Positions 35,943-43,310 are shown, counted from the stretch's first letter. The stretch is DNA of 64,000 nt from Sphingobacterium lactis (GCF_011046555.1 NZ_CP049246.1:186001-250000), one strand, 5' to 3'. Translations and numbers: made by a program. The notes: generated from the letters alone by a model not told the origin.

Positions 35943-38603
35943 ATGAACATTTTTAGATATTTAATCTTATTTATATGCATTTCCATGGGCCAGCATGTCA
36001 TGGCTCAAAACACATTAACAACTGCAGAATTTGAGGTGGCAGGTAACTGCGCCATGTGTAAAAACCGTATTGAAAAAGCAGGCAAAGATGCCGGTGCAAC
36101 TACCATTGTGTGGAGCCAGAACAGCCATTTAGCTACGGTAACCTATGATGTAACCAAAACTTCTATCGAGAACATTAAAAAAGGAATCGCCAAGGTCGGC
36201 CATGATACAGATGGTTTCCGAGCAGACGATGCGGTCTATAAGGAACTCCATGAGTGTTGCCTTTACGACCGCCTGACAGATACGGCTACTGCAACGGCAC
36301 ACGACGACCATGAAGACCACGCTGGACATGACCATGAAGGTCATGATCATGCTGCACACGATGACGATGGCGGACACAGTCACGACCATGACCATGAGGT
36401 AACAGGCGTGGTTGTGAACGAAAGCGACAAAGGTGAATTGACACCCATTACAGATGTCACCATCTATTGGATGGACAACCCGAGTAAAAAGGTAAAAACC
36501 AATGAGAACGGTGTTTTCAAGATTATGCACCAGAAGCCGTACCGCAACTTGGTGGTATCACATGCAGGCATGAAAAGCGACACGCTGGAAGTCAAGAATC
36601 TGCACGAAGTATTGGTGATCCAGGCCAAGAACAATGCCCTGCAGGAAATTGTGGTATCCAAGCGATTGAAAACAAATTACATTTCCAAATTAACACCAAA
36701 CCGTGTTGAAACGATTACGGCGAAAGAGCTCTTTAAGGCTGCCTGTTGTGACCTGAGCGAAAGCTTCTCGACAAATGCCTCAGTGGATGTGGTGAGTTCG
36801 GACGCGGTTACCGGAAGCAAACAGATCCAAATGTTGGGCTTGGCTGGAATCTATACGCAGATGACGGTAGAAGGGATTCCAGGGCCGCGTGGTTTTGCAG
36901 CGCCCCTTGGACTGAACAGCATTGCCGGAACATGGATCGAAGCCATCAACATCAGTAAGGGCATCGGGACGGTGGCCAATGGTTTTGAGAACATGGCCGG
37001 ACAGATCAATGTCGAGCTGAAGAAACCACACAATAGCGAAAAGCTGTATTTCAATGCCTATGCAAATAACATGGGAAGAACGGATATCAACTTGAACCTT
37101 TCCCATCATATCAATGAAAAATGGTCCGTTGGGCTTTTGTTGCATGACAACTTCATGTACAATAAAAAGATGAACTTCAGCGACAATGGTTACCGTGACA
37201 TTCCTGTCGGTAATCTCTTCTCCGGAGTTAACAGATGGCATTATGAAAACGGCAAAGGGATCATCGCCCAATTCGGCGTTAAATTCCTGCATGATGACCG
37301 CATTGGCGGGCAGATCGATTTTAACGAAGACACGGATAAATTCACGACCAACACTTATGGTTTAGGATTCAAAAACCAGCGCATTGAAGGATTTGGTAAA
37401 TTGGGCTATGTATTCCCAACCAACAAGCACCGCAGTATTGGTCTCCAATTATCAGCGAGCCAATATAAACAGGAGAGCTTTTTCGGGCAAACAGCGTATG
37501 ATAATGAGCAAAACTCCTTCTACGCAAACCTATTGTTTCAGGATATCCTGGGCTCGGTTGCACACAAATACAAAGTTGGGGCTTCCCTACAGTATGACAA
37601 ATACGATGAGGACCTGAACCGATACAACAGCGCCAGTGATTTTGCCTATAACTTCGGCAGAAAGGAAGCAGTTACTGGTGTTTTCGCGGAATACACCTTC
37701 AGCCCTAGCGAGAAGTTTGATGCTGTTTTGGGTATCCGCCAAGATTACAACAACCTGTATGGCTGGTTTACCACGCCACGAGCGGTACTGCGCTACGAAC
37801 CGATCATGGGAACCACTTTCCGGGTCAGTTCAGGCCGCGGACAGCGGACGGCAAATATCTTTGCTGAAAACCTAGGTATCTTTGCTTCCAGCAGATCCAT
37901 CAAGGATTTAGGCATGTTGGTGACCGGAGCTGATGCGTATGGATTAAAACCTGAGGTTTCTTGGAATACAGGTCTTACTTTCGACCAGAGCTTTCAATTG
38001 TTCGGTCGTGAATCGGGAGTTTCCGTAGAAGTGTTCCACAACAGCTTCCAAAATCAGGTTGTTGTTGACTTTGAAAATCCAAGAGAGGTATCATTCTACA
38101 ATCTGGATGGCAAATCTTTCTCGAACAGCTTACAGGCGGAATTCCGGTTCATGCCCTTGGAGCATTTCGAGGCAAGGATGGCTTACCGTATGTTGGACGT
38201 AAAAACAGATTACACCTCCGGAAGGTTACAGAAGCCATTAACGGCCAAGCACCGTGGATTTATGAACCTAGCCTATAACCTGCACTCCGGATGGAGCTTT
38301 GATTATACCTTAAATGTGGTCGGTGATAAACGATTGCCGAATACGAGCAGTAATCCTGTGGAATATCAATTGGCAGATCGCTCCGATGCATACGTGACCA
38401 TGAATGCACAGGTCACTCGAACGTTCGGAAAGAACAAGAACTTTGCCGTTTACATCGGTGGAGAAAACCTTAGCAATTACTACCAAAAGGATCCAATCTT
38501 GGCATTCGACCAGCCTTTTGGCAGCCATTTCGATACCAATATGCTTTGGGGACCGCTTACCGGTAGGATGTTCTACACCGGTATTCGATACCATATCAAA
38601 TAA
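35943..38603 (+). CDS. TonB-dependent receptor with N-terminal HMA domain and His-rich linker
   Basis: 886 aa. Signal peptide to HVMAQ; residues 25-95 form a heavy-metal-associated (HMA) domain with the CxxC metal site GNCAMCKNRIEKAG. A linker around residues 120-150 consists mostly of His and Asp (DHEDHAGHDHEGHDHAAHDD). Then comes a carboxypeptidase-like domain (VTIYWMDNPSKKVKTNENG), a plug (NNALQEIVVSKRLKTNYIS, VTGSKQIQMLGLAGIYTQM) and a 22-strand-type barrel ending TGRMFYTGIRYHIK. This is an outer-membrane receptor energised by TonB. The periplasmic HMA and His-rich parts point to a metal such as copper or zinc as cargo or signal; the metal is not determined by sequence. Confidence 0.9.
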   Translation: MNIFRYLILFICISMGQHVMAQNTLTTAEFEVAGNCAMCKNRIEKAGKDAGATTIVWSQNSHLATVTYDVTKTSIENIKKGIAKVGHDTDGFRADDAVYKELHECCLYDRLTDTATATAHDDHEDHAGHDHEGHDHAAHDDDGGHSHDHDHEVTGVVVNESDKGELTPITDVTIYWMDNPSKKVKTNENGVFKIMHQKPYRNLVVSHAGMKSDTLEVKNLHEVLVIQAKNNALQEIVVSKRLKTNYISKLTPNRVETITAKELFKAACCDLSESFSTNASVDVVSSDAVTGSKQIQMLGLAGIYTQMTVEGIPGPRGFAAPLGLNSIAGTWIEAINISKGIGTVANGFENMAGQINVELKKPHNSEKLYFNAYANNMGRTDINLNLSHHINEKWSVGLLLHDNFMYNKKMNFSDNGYRDIPVGNLFSGVNRWHYENGKGIIAQFGVKFLHDDRIGGQIDFNEDTDKFTTNTYGLGFKNQRIEGFGKLGYVFPTNKHRSIGLQLSASQYKQESFFGQTAYDNEQNSFYANLLFQDILGSVAHKYKVGASLQYDKYDEDLNRYNSASDFAYNFGRKEAVTGVFAEYTFSPSEKFDAVLGIRQDYNNLYGWFTTPRAVLRYEPIMGTTFRVSSGRGQRTANIFAENLGIFASSRSIKDLGMLVTGADAYGLKPEVSWNTGLTFDQSFQLFGRESGVSVEVFHNSFQNQVVVDFENPREVSFYNLDGKSFSNSLQAEFRFMPLEHFEARMAYRMLDVKTDYTSGRLQKPLTAKHRGFMNLAYNLHSGWSFDYTLNVVGDKRLPNTSSNPVEYQLADRSDAYVTMNAQVTRTFGKNKNFAVYIGGENLSNYYQKDPILAFDQPFGSHFDTNMLWGPLTGRMFYTGIRYHIK

Positions 38604-38624
38604 TTGCCATTGCATTAAAAATTA

Positions 38625-38650
38625 AAAAGTCGGGCTTTCGCCCGACTTTT
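38625..38650. terminator. Bidirectional terminator between the receptor and maf
   Basis: 11-bp perfect stem AAAAGTCGGGC/GCCCGACTTTT (38625-38635 with 38640-38650). Confidence 0.9.
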
Positions 38651-39253
38651 CTATATACCTTCTACAAAGAGCTTTTTCAATTCGTTATATAACCTGGCCG
38701 TTGGTAGGCCGATTACATTTTCATAGGAACCTTCAATCTTTTCAATGGCCACCCGTCCGATCCATTCCTGAATACCATAGCTACCGGCCTTATCCATCGG
38801 CTGATACTGCTCCACATAATAACCTATTTCTTCAGGCGTCAAAGTGGTGAACCAAACCTGAGTCCCTTCGACAAAACTAATCTTCCTGCCCTGATATGCC
38901 AGAGCTACCGCCGTATAAACGATATGGGACTTCCCCATCAAGCCGGATATGACTTTTATAGCTTCCTCAGCATCCGCTGGCTTGCCGATTACCGCCCCTT
39001 CTCCATCGACAACAACCGTATCTGCACAGATGACCAAATTGCCCCAATAGCTTTCCTCGGCAAACGCCGACAACTTGGTCTCAGCAATATAGCGGACTGC
39101 ATCATGAGGAGACAATGTCGGATCAACATATTCATCCGTTTCCCGAACCTCCACCGTAAAGTCCACATCCATGGATTTTAACAGCTCTTTCCGCCGTGGT
39201 GATTTCGATCCCAACAGGATATCGATCTCTTTCAATCGCTCAATCAATACCAT
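38651..39253 (-). CDS. maf: Maf-family nucleotide pyrophosphatase
   Basis: 200 aa from the ATG at 39253, which shares one base with the stop of the upstream gene (TAATG). Maf enzymes hydrolyse non-canonical or regular NTPs to NMPs, a house-cleaning role in the cytoplasm. Motifs: LLGSKSPRRKELL at the N-terminus, VICADTVVVDGEGAVIGKPAD, and AGSYGIQEWIGRVAIEKIEGSYENVIGLP. The central motif suits a dTTP/UTP-type Maf. It is cotranscribed with the kdsC-like gene. Confidence 0.95.
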   Translation of the reverse strand: MVLIERLKEIDILLGSKSPRRKELLKSMDVDFTVEVRETDEYVDPTLSPHDAVRYIAETKLSAFAEESYWGNLVICADTVVVDGEGAVIGKPADAEEAIKVISGLMGKSHIVYTAVALAYQGRKISFVEGTQVWFTTLTPEEIGYYVEQYQPMDKAGSYGIQEWIGRVAIEKIEGSYENVIGLPTARLYNELKKLFVEGI

Positions 39254-39771
39254 TATACACTTTTTATTTCCGTTTGCACGCCCCATTTCCCCTGCAGCTT
39301 CAGCACCTTCTCCAGGACGTCGCGTACAACGCCCTCACCACCATTCTTCGGCGACATATAATGGGAAATTTCTTTGATGTCCTCCACCGAATCATTAGGG
39401 CAAGCAGCAAGACCAACCGCACGCATCACATCATAATCAGGCATATCATCCCCCACATAAAGTAGGTCTGAAAAAGATAGGCTATGCTTGGCCATCAACG
39501 ACTCCATCACCTCCATTTTATTCTTCACACCCAGAAAGATCTCGGTTACCCCCAACCCTTCCAGTCGCTTGCGTACACCTTCCGATTTTCCGCCAGAGAT
39601 CACCCAAAGCTGGACACCCATCTTCACGGCCAATTGCATTGCGTAGCCATCCTTCACGAAAAAACTTCGCAATTGCTCGCCAGCTTCCGTGACCAACAAC
39701 TTCCCATCCGTTAATACGCCATCAACGTCCAATATGACCGCCTTGACTGTTGCAAATTTCTTAAGTACCAT
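39253..39771 (-). CDS. kdsC: KdsC-like HAD phosphatase (KDO-8-phosphate phosphatase)
   Basis: 172 aa from the ATG at 39771 (MVLKKFATVKAVILDVDGVL). HAD motif I is LDVDGVLTDG, motif II VISGGKS, motif III Lys in FLGVKNKMEVM, motif IV YVGDDMPDYD. Members with this cap-less type C0 pattern are tetrameric KdsC enzymes that dephosphorylate KDO-8-P for lipopolysaccharide core synthesis. The related CMP-sialic acid-associated phosphatases look similar, so the KDO role is inferred. It starts the two-gene operon with maf through a TAATG overlap. Confidence 0.9.
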   Translation of the reverse strand: MVLKKFATVKAVILDVDGVLTDGKLLVTEAGEQLRSFFVKDGYAMQLAVKMGVQLWVISGGKSEGVRKRLEGLGVTEIFLGVKNKMEVMESLMAKHSLSFSDLLYVGDDMPDYDVMRAVGLAACPNDSVEDIKEISHYMSPKNGGEGVVRDVLEKVLKLQGKWGVQTEIKSV

Positions 39772-39920
39772 AATACTGATTATAGCCAAAAATACTTAAA
39801 AGTTTGGGACTAAAACGAACGCGACTTTAATCATTTCCTGCCATTATTTTATCTGTTGAAACACTAAAATCATACAAGTGTCAGAAAATAGTTGCAGAGG
39901 AAACTTTTTTATCGGATTTC

Positions 39921-39951
39921 TTTGCAAATGCTAATTCTTGACGTACCTTTG
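39921..39951 (+). promoter_or_regulatory. Consensus promoter of a candidate small RNA
   Basis: TTTG (39921-39924), 19-bp spacer, TACCTTTG (39944-39951): a perfect match to the TTTG-N19-TAnnTTTG pattern. The next plausible gene start is over 250 bp downstream. Confidence 0.75.
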
Positions 39952-39956
39952 TACTA

Positions 39957-40057
39957 TAATTCGAAGGATAAGTAGAATTATTATTAAAATGTCTTTTCAT
40001 AATTTAGGTTTATAATTGGTTAGTATCAAACCCTGGCGCCCATCGTCAGGGTTTTTT
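39957..40057 (+). ncRNA. Candidate small RNA (about 100 nt)
   Basis: A consensus promoter leads into a stretch that ends in a strong intrinsic terminator: stem CCCTGGCG/CGTCAGGG (40031-40038 with 40044-40051) followed by T6. Between them only an 8-codon ORF is visible (MSFHNLGL). A GGTTT upstream (about 40009) could pair with AAACC (40028-40032) and compete with the terminator, so an attenuator is an alternative. It is divergent from kdsC and sits at the left edge of the plasmid-like island. I cannot match it to a known RNA family. Confidence 0.6.
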
Positions 40058-40128
40058 CTTTTACCGGTTTTTTAAATTCCACAGAAAAATCCCACCCATC
40101 AAAAAAGGAAAAATCGTCCATTGGCCCA

Positions 40129-40289
40129 CAAAAAAACGTAGATATTCCTAGTATCCACGTTTCTATTTTGTCTTTAAACTAGATTTCATAACCATTAAAC
40201 CATTCGACGATATGTTTAATTTAGAAACCTTACTGCTACTGTTAATAGCAGCGATGTTAAAGTTTGCTTTTGACTGTCTTGTCAAGATT
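40129..40289 (-). ncRNA. Candidate antisense RNA (type I antitoxin)
   Basis: On the minus strand a -7 box TATCTTTG lies at 40302-40295 with CTTG at 40327-40324 (21-bp spacing; TTTG at 40322-40319 has 16). Transcription would begin near 40289 inside the 3' part of the toxin ORF. It would end at a hairpin (AAACGT and GATA at 40134-40144 with TATC and ACGTTT at 40152-40162) followed by a T run to 40130. The RNA would thus cover the first ~78 nt of the peptide ORF plus its 5' leader, the geometry of type I antitoxins. Confidence 0.55.
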
Positions 40290-40310
40290 ATATTCAAAGA
40301 TAGCAAGTAA
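40212..40310 (+). CDS. Candidate type I toxin: 32-aa hydrophobic peptide
   Basis: Short ORF MFNLETLLLLLIAAMLKFAF then DCLVKIIFKDSK. One membrane-spanning helix with a short charged tail, the design of Fst/TxpA/Ldr-like membrane toxins; no sequence homologue is claimed. A 10-bp hairpin GCAAGTCCCC/GGGGACTTGC lies right after the stop (40323-40350). The opposite strand carries a promoter and terminator that define an overlapping antisense RNA. The sense promoter is unclear: a TATTTTG at 40164-40170 is one base short of consensus. The plasmid-remnant context fits a stabilisation module. Confidence 0.55.
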   Translation: MFNLETLLLLLIAAMLKFAFDCLVKIIFKDSK

Positions 40311-40322
40311 AATAACATCAAA

Positions 40323-40350
40323 GCAAGTCCCCGCCTAGGTGGGGACTTGC
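40323..40350 (+). terminator. 3' hairpin of the candidate toxin mRNA
   Basis: Perfect 10-bp stem 40323-40332 with 40341-40350. There is no T run after it, so it may protect the 3' end rather than terminate. Confidence 0.5.
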
Positions 40351-40354
40351 TCAT

Positions 40355-40611
40355 TATATCCCAGCACTCATTTGCGCCTTGTCTCCTTCGGCAGACTTAC
40401 TCCATGTGGTCGGGCTGTTTATGGAAGATATATACCTAAATGACAGCAACCGAAGGGTGGTAGTGCATGCCCGTAGGGATGCAAGCCGATAATGTGCGGA
40501 AGGTAAATCAATATATTGCAACAAACTGAATTTCAGAAAGTTATAAAATTTAGACGCGCCCTCCTTCTTATTTCTTATTTTCGTTTTTTCGTGGATTTTC
40601 AAATTCGCCAT
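40355..40611. other. Unassigned stretch readable on both strands, possible element remnant
   Basis: Plus strand: an open frame without a good start reads LICALSPSADLLHVVGLFMED, then IYLNDSNRRVVVHARRDASR and stops at about 40489. Minus strand: an 85-codon frame (40611-40354) reads CTTTLRLLSFRYISSINSP and on. A GCATGCCC/GGGATGC hairpin lies near 40465-40485. Neither strand is a gene I recognise. The simultaneous openness suggests a conserved repeat or structured RNA remnant rather than two proteins. Confidence 0.35.
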
Positions 40612-40924
40612 CCATTGGTATTTCAGGCCAAAAATCTTCGATTTTTACCCTAAAATACCCCTAAACGTTTTTTTAATTATTTTAATTATTTTGCGACCCT
40701 TGTAACAACTGTTAATCAGTGTTTTACAACTTTAAAACGAAGTTTTTATAAGTTAAAACAGTTATGCCTAAAAACAGTCTTCTTTTTTGAACTCAAAAAT
40801 AACTTCCCACACTTTCAATTAAAATCGGTCTTGGGTTGTACTTCAGGCTATGCAAAAAGGATTTATATGTTAGCCTGCCAATGGCAGATTTCCAAAGCCT
40901 ATACCAATAGTAGAACTTAAACAA
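40612..40924. other. AT-rich intergenic stretch in the island
   Basis: About 310 bp, strongly AT-rich. No ORF, clear iteron array or promoter is convincing. It lies just before the RepB remnant, where the deleted 5' part of rep or an origin could have been. Confidence 0.4.
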
Positions 40925-41352
40925 ATGTTTGGCTTAGTCGATAAAAAAGGAAATGAGCAATATTCTGAAATAACAGGATTTAAAAAATTTGTATTGGACG
41001 TAGCCAAAAAGCAAATAAACGAACATACGGACGTTTCTTTTGACTATGAACTTTTTAAACGTGGTCGTTCTTTTACACATATTCAGATTTATGTAAGTAT
41101 GGCAAAGGATAAACCAAAACAGTTAGAAATTAATTACAATCCGTTAATGAGCAAAAAAACATTCGTTCAATTATGGCTTATGGGATTAGTGAAGAACACG
41201 CTCAATTGATTGTAAAAGATGGATTCGATAAATTTATCGAATTTGTTAAAAAAGTTAACGAGAGAGCTCAAAAAGGCGAAATTAAGATAGAAAATGCACC
41301 TGCTTACATCATCGGCTCTTATCAGAAAAAAGGAGTGTTACCTAAAACTTAG
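40925..41352 (+). pseudogene. Plasmid replication initiator RepB (Rep_3), truncated and frameshifted
   Basis: Frame 1 (40925-41206) reads SEITGFKKFVLDVAKKQINE, HTDVSFDYELFKRGRSFTHI and LEINYNPLMSKKTF, typical of the second winged-helix domain of Rep_3 initiators. Then the frame shifts. Frame 2 (from about 41173) continues IMAYGISEEHAQLIVKDGFD, KFIEFVKKVNERAQKGEIKI, ENAPAYIIGSYQKKG and stops at 41350-41352. The N-terminal domain is missing, so the gene is dead. Intact members bind iterons to start plasmid replication. This is the strongest sign that the island derives from a plasmid. Confidence 0.82.
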
Positions 41353-41386
41353 CTAAAGTGAGTAGTATTAAGTAGTAAGTGATAAT

Positions 41387-41428
41387 TTTTTTATTTTTTA
41401 TTTTTTATTTTTTATTTTTTATTTTTTA
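41387..41428 (+). repeat. Heptanucleotide microsatellite (TTTTTTA)6
   Basis: Six exact units of TTTTTTA, 64 bp before the start of the lipoprotein gene. Copy number can change by slipped-strand mispairing, so it could tune transcription of the downstream pair. Confidence 0.95.
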
Positions 41429-41492
41429 TTTAAAACTTTTTTATTATTTTCAATTTAAGTGATCACATTAAAATAAACTAACTATTTAGATT

Positions 41493-42143
41493 ATGAAAAA
41501 TTTACTTAAAATTACACTTTTACTTATCATGTCGATTTCGTTATTAGCTTGTAATAAAGACCAAGTACAACAAGAAGTCAATGAAAGTGACGTTATTAAT
41601 GGGTTAATCATTGCTAAATCAAAAATTAAAAAAATGAATAACCTTAATTCAATTAATAAGGTTGGCAGCGTTAATAACGTTAATAACACAAGTGAAATTG
41701 ATCTAACTACACTTGAACAAATAAAACAGGTGTATATTGAGAATTTGAATATTATCAATGTTGAAACTGGTTTAAATTTAACATATGATGAAAGGGAGTT
41801 TAATGCAATGATGTCTATGGTTGACCAATCTTCTATAAATAATGGTTTTTTAATTCCGAATGAAACTGTTAATCAAAATCTAGAATTAATAGATCAAAAT
41901 GGCGGTCAAACAATTTTTAATGAATCTCAAGGAATTTTGAGTACAATTTATGGTGTTAATACTGATTCGTTTAACGCTGTTGCAAAAGTAAATAGAGCTA
42001 GAATATCATGGGGTTGTGGAATAGCCTTAGCTAGCAATTTTGTCGCAACTCTTGGATTAGGAGCATGTGTTACTGGCGTAGGTTGTCCAATTGCTATTGC
42101 AGGCAAGGCTTTAGCATTAGCAGGTGTTGCTACTTCATGTTAA
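41493..42143 (+). CDS. Lipoprotein with bacteriocin-like Cys/Gly/Ala-rich C-terminus
   Basis: 216 aa. Signal sequence and lipobox SLLAC give a lipidated Cys20. The middle part is Asn/Ile-rich and polar (NSINKVGSVNNVNNTSEID, a Glu/Asp-rich stretch to about residue 150). The last 46 residues change character: ISWGCGIALASNFVATLGLG, then ACVTGVGCPIAIAGKALALA and GVATSC. They are small-residue-rich and hydrophobic with four Cys (175, 192, 198, 216), like a processed pore-forming peptide. Low GC and Asn/Lys/Ile-rich codon use differ from the flanking chromosome. A small two-TM protein follows after 14 nt. I infer a bacteriocin-type precursor or surface toxin with immunity partner; no known family is recognised. 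Confidence 0.65.
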   Translation: MKNLLKITLLLIMSISLLACNKDQVQQEVNESDVINGLIIAKSKIKKMNNLNSINKVGSVNNVNNTSEIDLTTLEQIKQVYIENLNIINVETGLNLTYDEREFNAMMSMVDQSSINNGFLIPNETVNQNLELIDQNGGQTIFNESQGILSTIYGVNTDSFNAVAKVNRARISWGCGIALASNFVATLGLGACVTGVGCPIAIAGKALALAGVATSC

Positions 42144-42157
42144 AACCATCTAATAAA

Positions 42158-42367
42158 ATGAAGATTAATTATAAAAAAATTTTTTTCTATGCTTTGCTGT
42201 TTTTCGCTTTTATCATAGAACTAGGATTAATTTTTAGTATTATTAAAGGGTATACAAGCACTCTTTCCTTTTTACTTATTAGTATAGCTAATTTTTTAAC
42301 TATTCTTGTTGCAATACTAAATATTAGAAAATTAACAGAAACAAGCGATGTTGAAGAGTTAAGATAG
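42158..42367 (+). CDS. Small two-TM membrane protein, candidate immunity protein
   Basis: 69 aa from the ATG at 42158 (MKINYKKIFFYALLFFAF); the longer open frame overlaps the lipoprotein gene and reads Cys-rich nonsense. Two membrane helices: FFYALLFFAFIIELGLIFSI and LSFLLISIANFLTILVAIL, with a charged tail RKLTETSDVEELR. Size, topology and position right behind a bacteriocin-like gene match immunity proteins of small bacteriocin operons. No homologue recognised. Confidence 0.6.
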   Translation: MKINYKKIFFYALLFFAFIIELGLIFSIIKGYTSTLSFLLISIANFLTILVAILNIRKLTETSDVEELR

Positions 42368-42397
42368 GTACTATACTCTAAAAAAAACATTAAAAGA

Positions 42398-42425
42398 GAT
42401 GAAAAAGTATTTTTTTCATCCTTTT
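42398..42425 (+). terminator. Weak AT-rich terminator after the lipoprotein pair
   Basis: Stem GATGAAAAA/TTTTTCATC (42398-42406 with 42412-42420) followed by CTTTTTATT. It overlaps the end of the oppositely oriented mobilization remnant. Confidence 0.4.
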
Positions 42426-42953
42426 TATTCCATTCAATGAAACTTTTAGCATCCTTTGGGTTCTCTTTCATCCAATGCTTTAAATCAGCTTTCCAAGCTT
42501 CAACTTCAGACTTACCTTGAACAGCTCTGTAATAGTTCTTTTATCAATACTTCTATTTACTTCTAAAAAAACAGTTGTTATTCCTAAAACAATAGCGACA
42601 ATACCTGCAAGCCAATAAACCTGCTTTGCCGTTTTTATTTTCTGTTCTGTGGCATTCTCTATTTTAGATAAAGCTATTTCTAATGTTTTTGATAGATGCT
42701 ATTGCTTTTTTTGATTTTCTACTACGCTGTCTGAAACTTTAGCCATAGATGCAATTTCTTGCGATATAACTGACTTTATTGTTTTAATTGACGCTCTCAT
42801 GGATTGAACGAAAAAAGCCCTATAAGCGTCTTTATTTAAGTTTAAATCGTCGACAGTTTTCTGAAGTACTTATATGTTTTTTTCTGTTTCAGTCAACAAA
42901 TGAGCTATAACCGATAATTGGTCTTCTATTTCTGATGTTTTTACTTTTGCCAT
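42405..42953 (-). pseudogene. Mobilization accessory gene with two stops and a frameshift
   Basis: From the ATG at 42953 the minus strand reads AKVKTSEIEDQLSVIAHLLT then ETEKNI-stop; in frame it continues VLQKTVDDLNLNKDAYRAFF, SVVENQKKQ-stop, HLSKTLEIALSKIENATEQK and a membrane helix VYWLAGIVAIVLGITTVFL. A frameshift then leads into YYRAVQGKSEVEAWKADLKH and WMKENPKDAKSFIEWNKKD. Coiled coil plus one TM, located 4 bp after a relaxase end, fits the accessory protein of mobilizable Bacteroidota plasmids. Both stops could come from C-to-T changes in Gln codons. The gene is inactive. Confidence 0.7.
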
Positions 42954-42957
42954 GCTA

Positions 42958-43134
42958 TCATCTCATTTTAGGTCTTATACTATGTTTTTGCTCTTGCTGA
43001 ATGTTCTGTTCAAATACTTTATCAATTTTTGATAAAGTAATATTTCTGTCTATTTCAGAGGCTTTAAAATCAGCTTTACCACTCTTAATCCGATATCCTT
43101 GAACCTCTCCTTGTTTATTAATTGTAGGTTTTAG
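42958..43134 (-). pseudogene. Relaxase (mobilization protein) C-terminal remnant
   Basis: A 58-codon fragment reads KPTINKQGEVQGYRIKSGKA, DFKASEIDRNITLSKIDKVF, EQNIQQEQKHSIRPKMR and stops at 42958. GYRIKSGK...FKASEIDR..TLSKI matches what I know of the C-terminal end of Bacteroidota plasmid relaxases (MobA/VirD2-type). Upstream an in-frame stop follows immediately and the catalytic part is gone. Confidence 0.6.
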
Positions 43135-43183
43135 TTAAAGATTTGACACTGTACCACTCATCAAAACTATTTTTTATTCTTCG

Positions 43184-43253
43184 TATCTTTGAATTACTGA
43201 AAACACATAATATTTACTGAAACATGAAACAATATGTAGATTTACTAAAATAG
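43184..43253 (+). pseudogene. Possible 5' fragment of a thymidylate synthase gene
   Basis: A -7 box TATCTTTG at 43184-43191 leads to an ATG at 43224 with codons MKQYVDLLK and a stop at 43251. ThyA proteins start MKQYLDLL or similar. Nine residues is little, but promoter and start are in normal order. It could be a small duplicated piece of a housekeeping locus at the island edge. Confidence 0.3.
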
Positions 43254-43310
43254 AATTGCTTGGTAAATATTCGTGTATTCTAGAGGTTCAGGGGAAGTTC
43301 CTCGGGCAAA

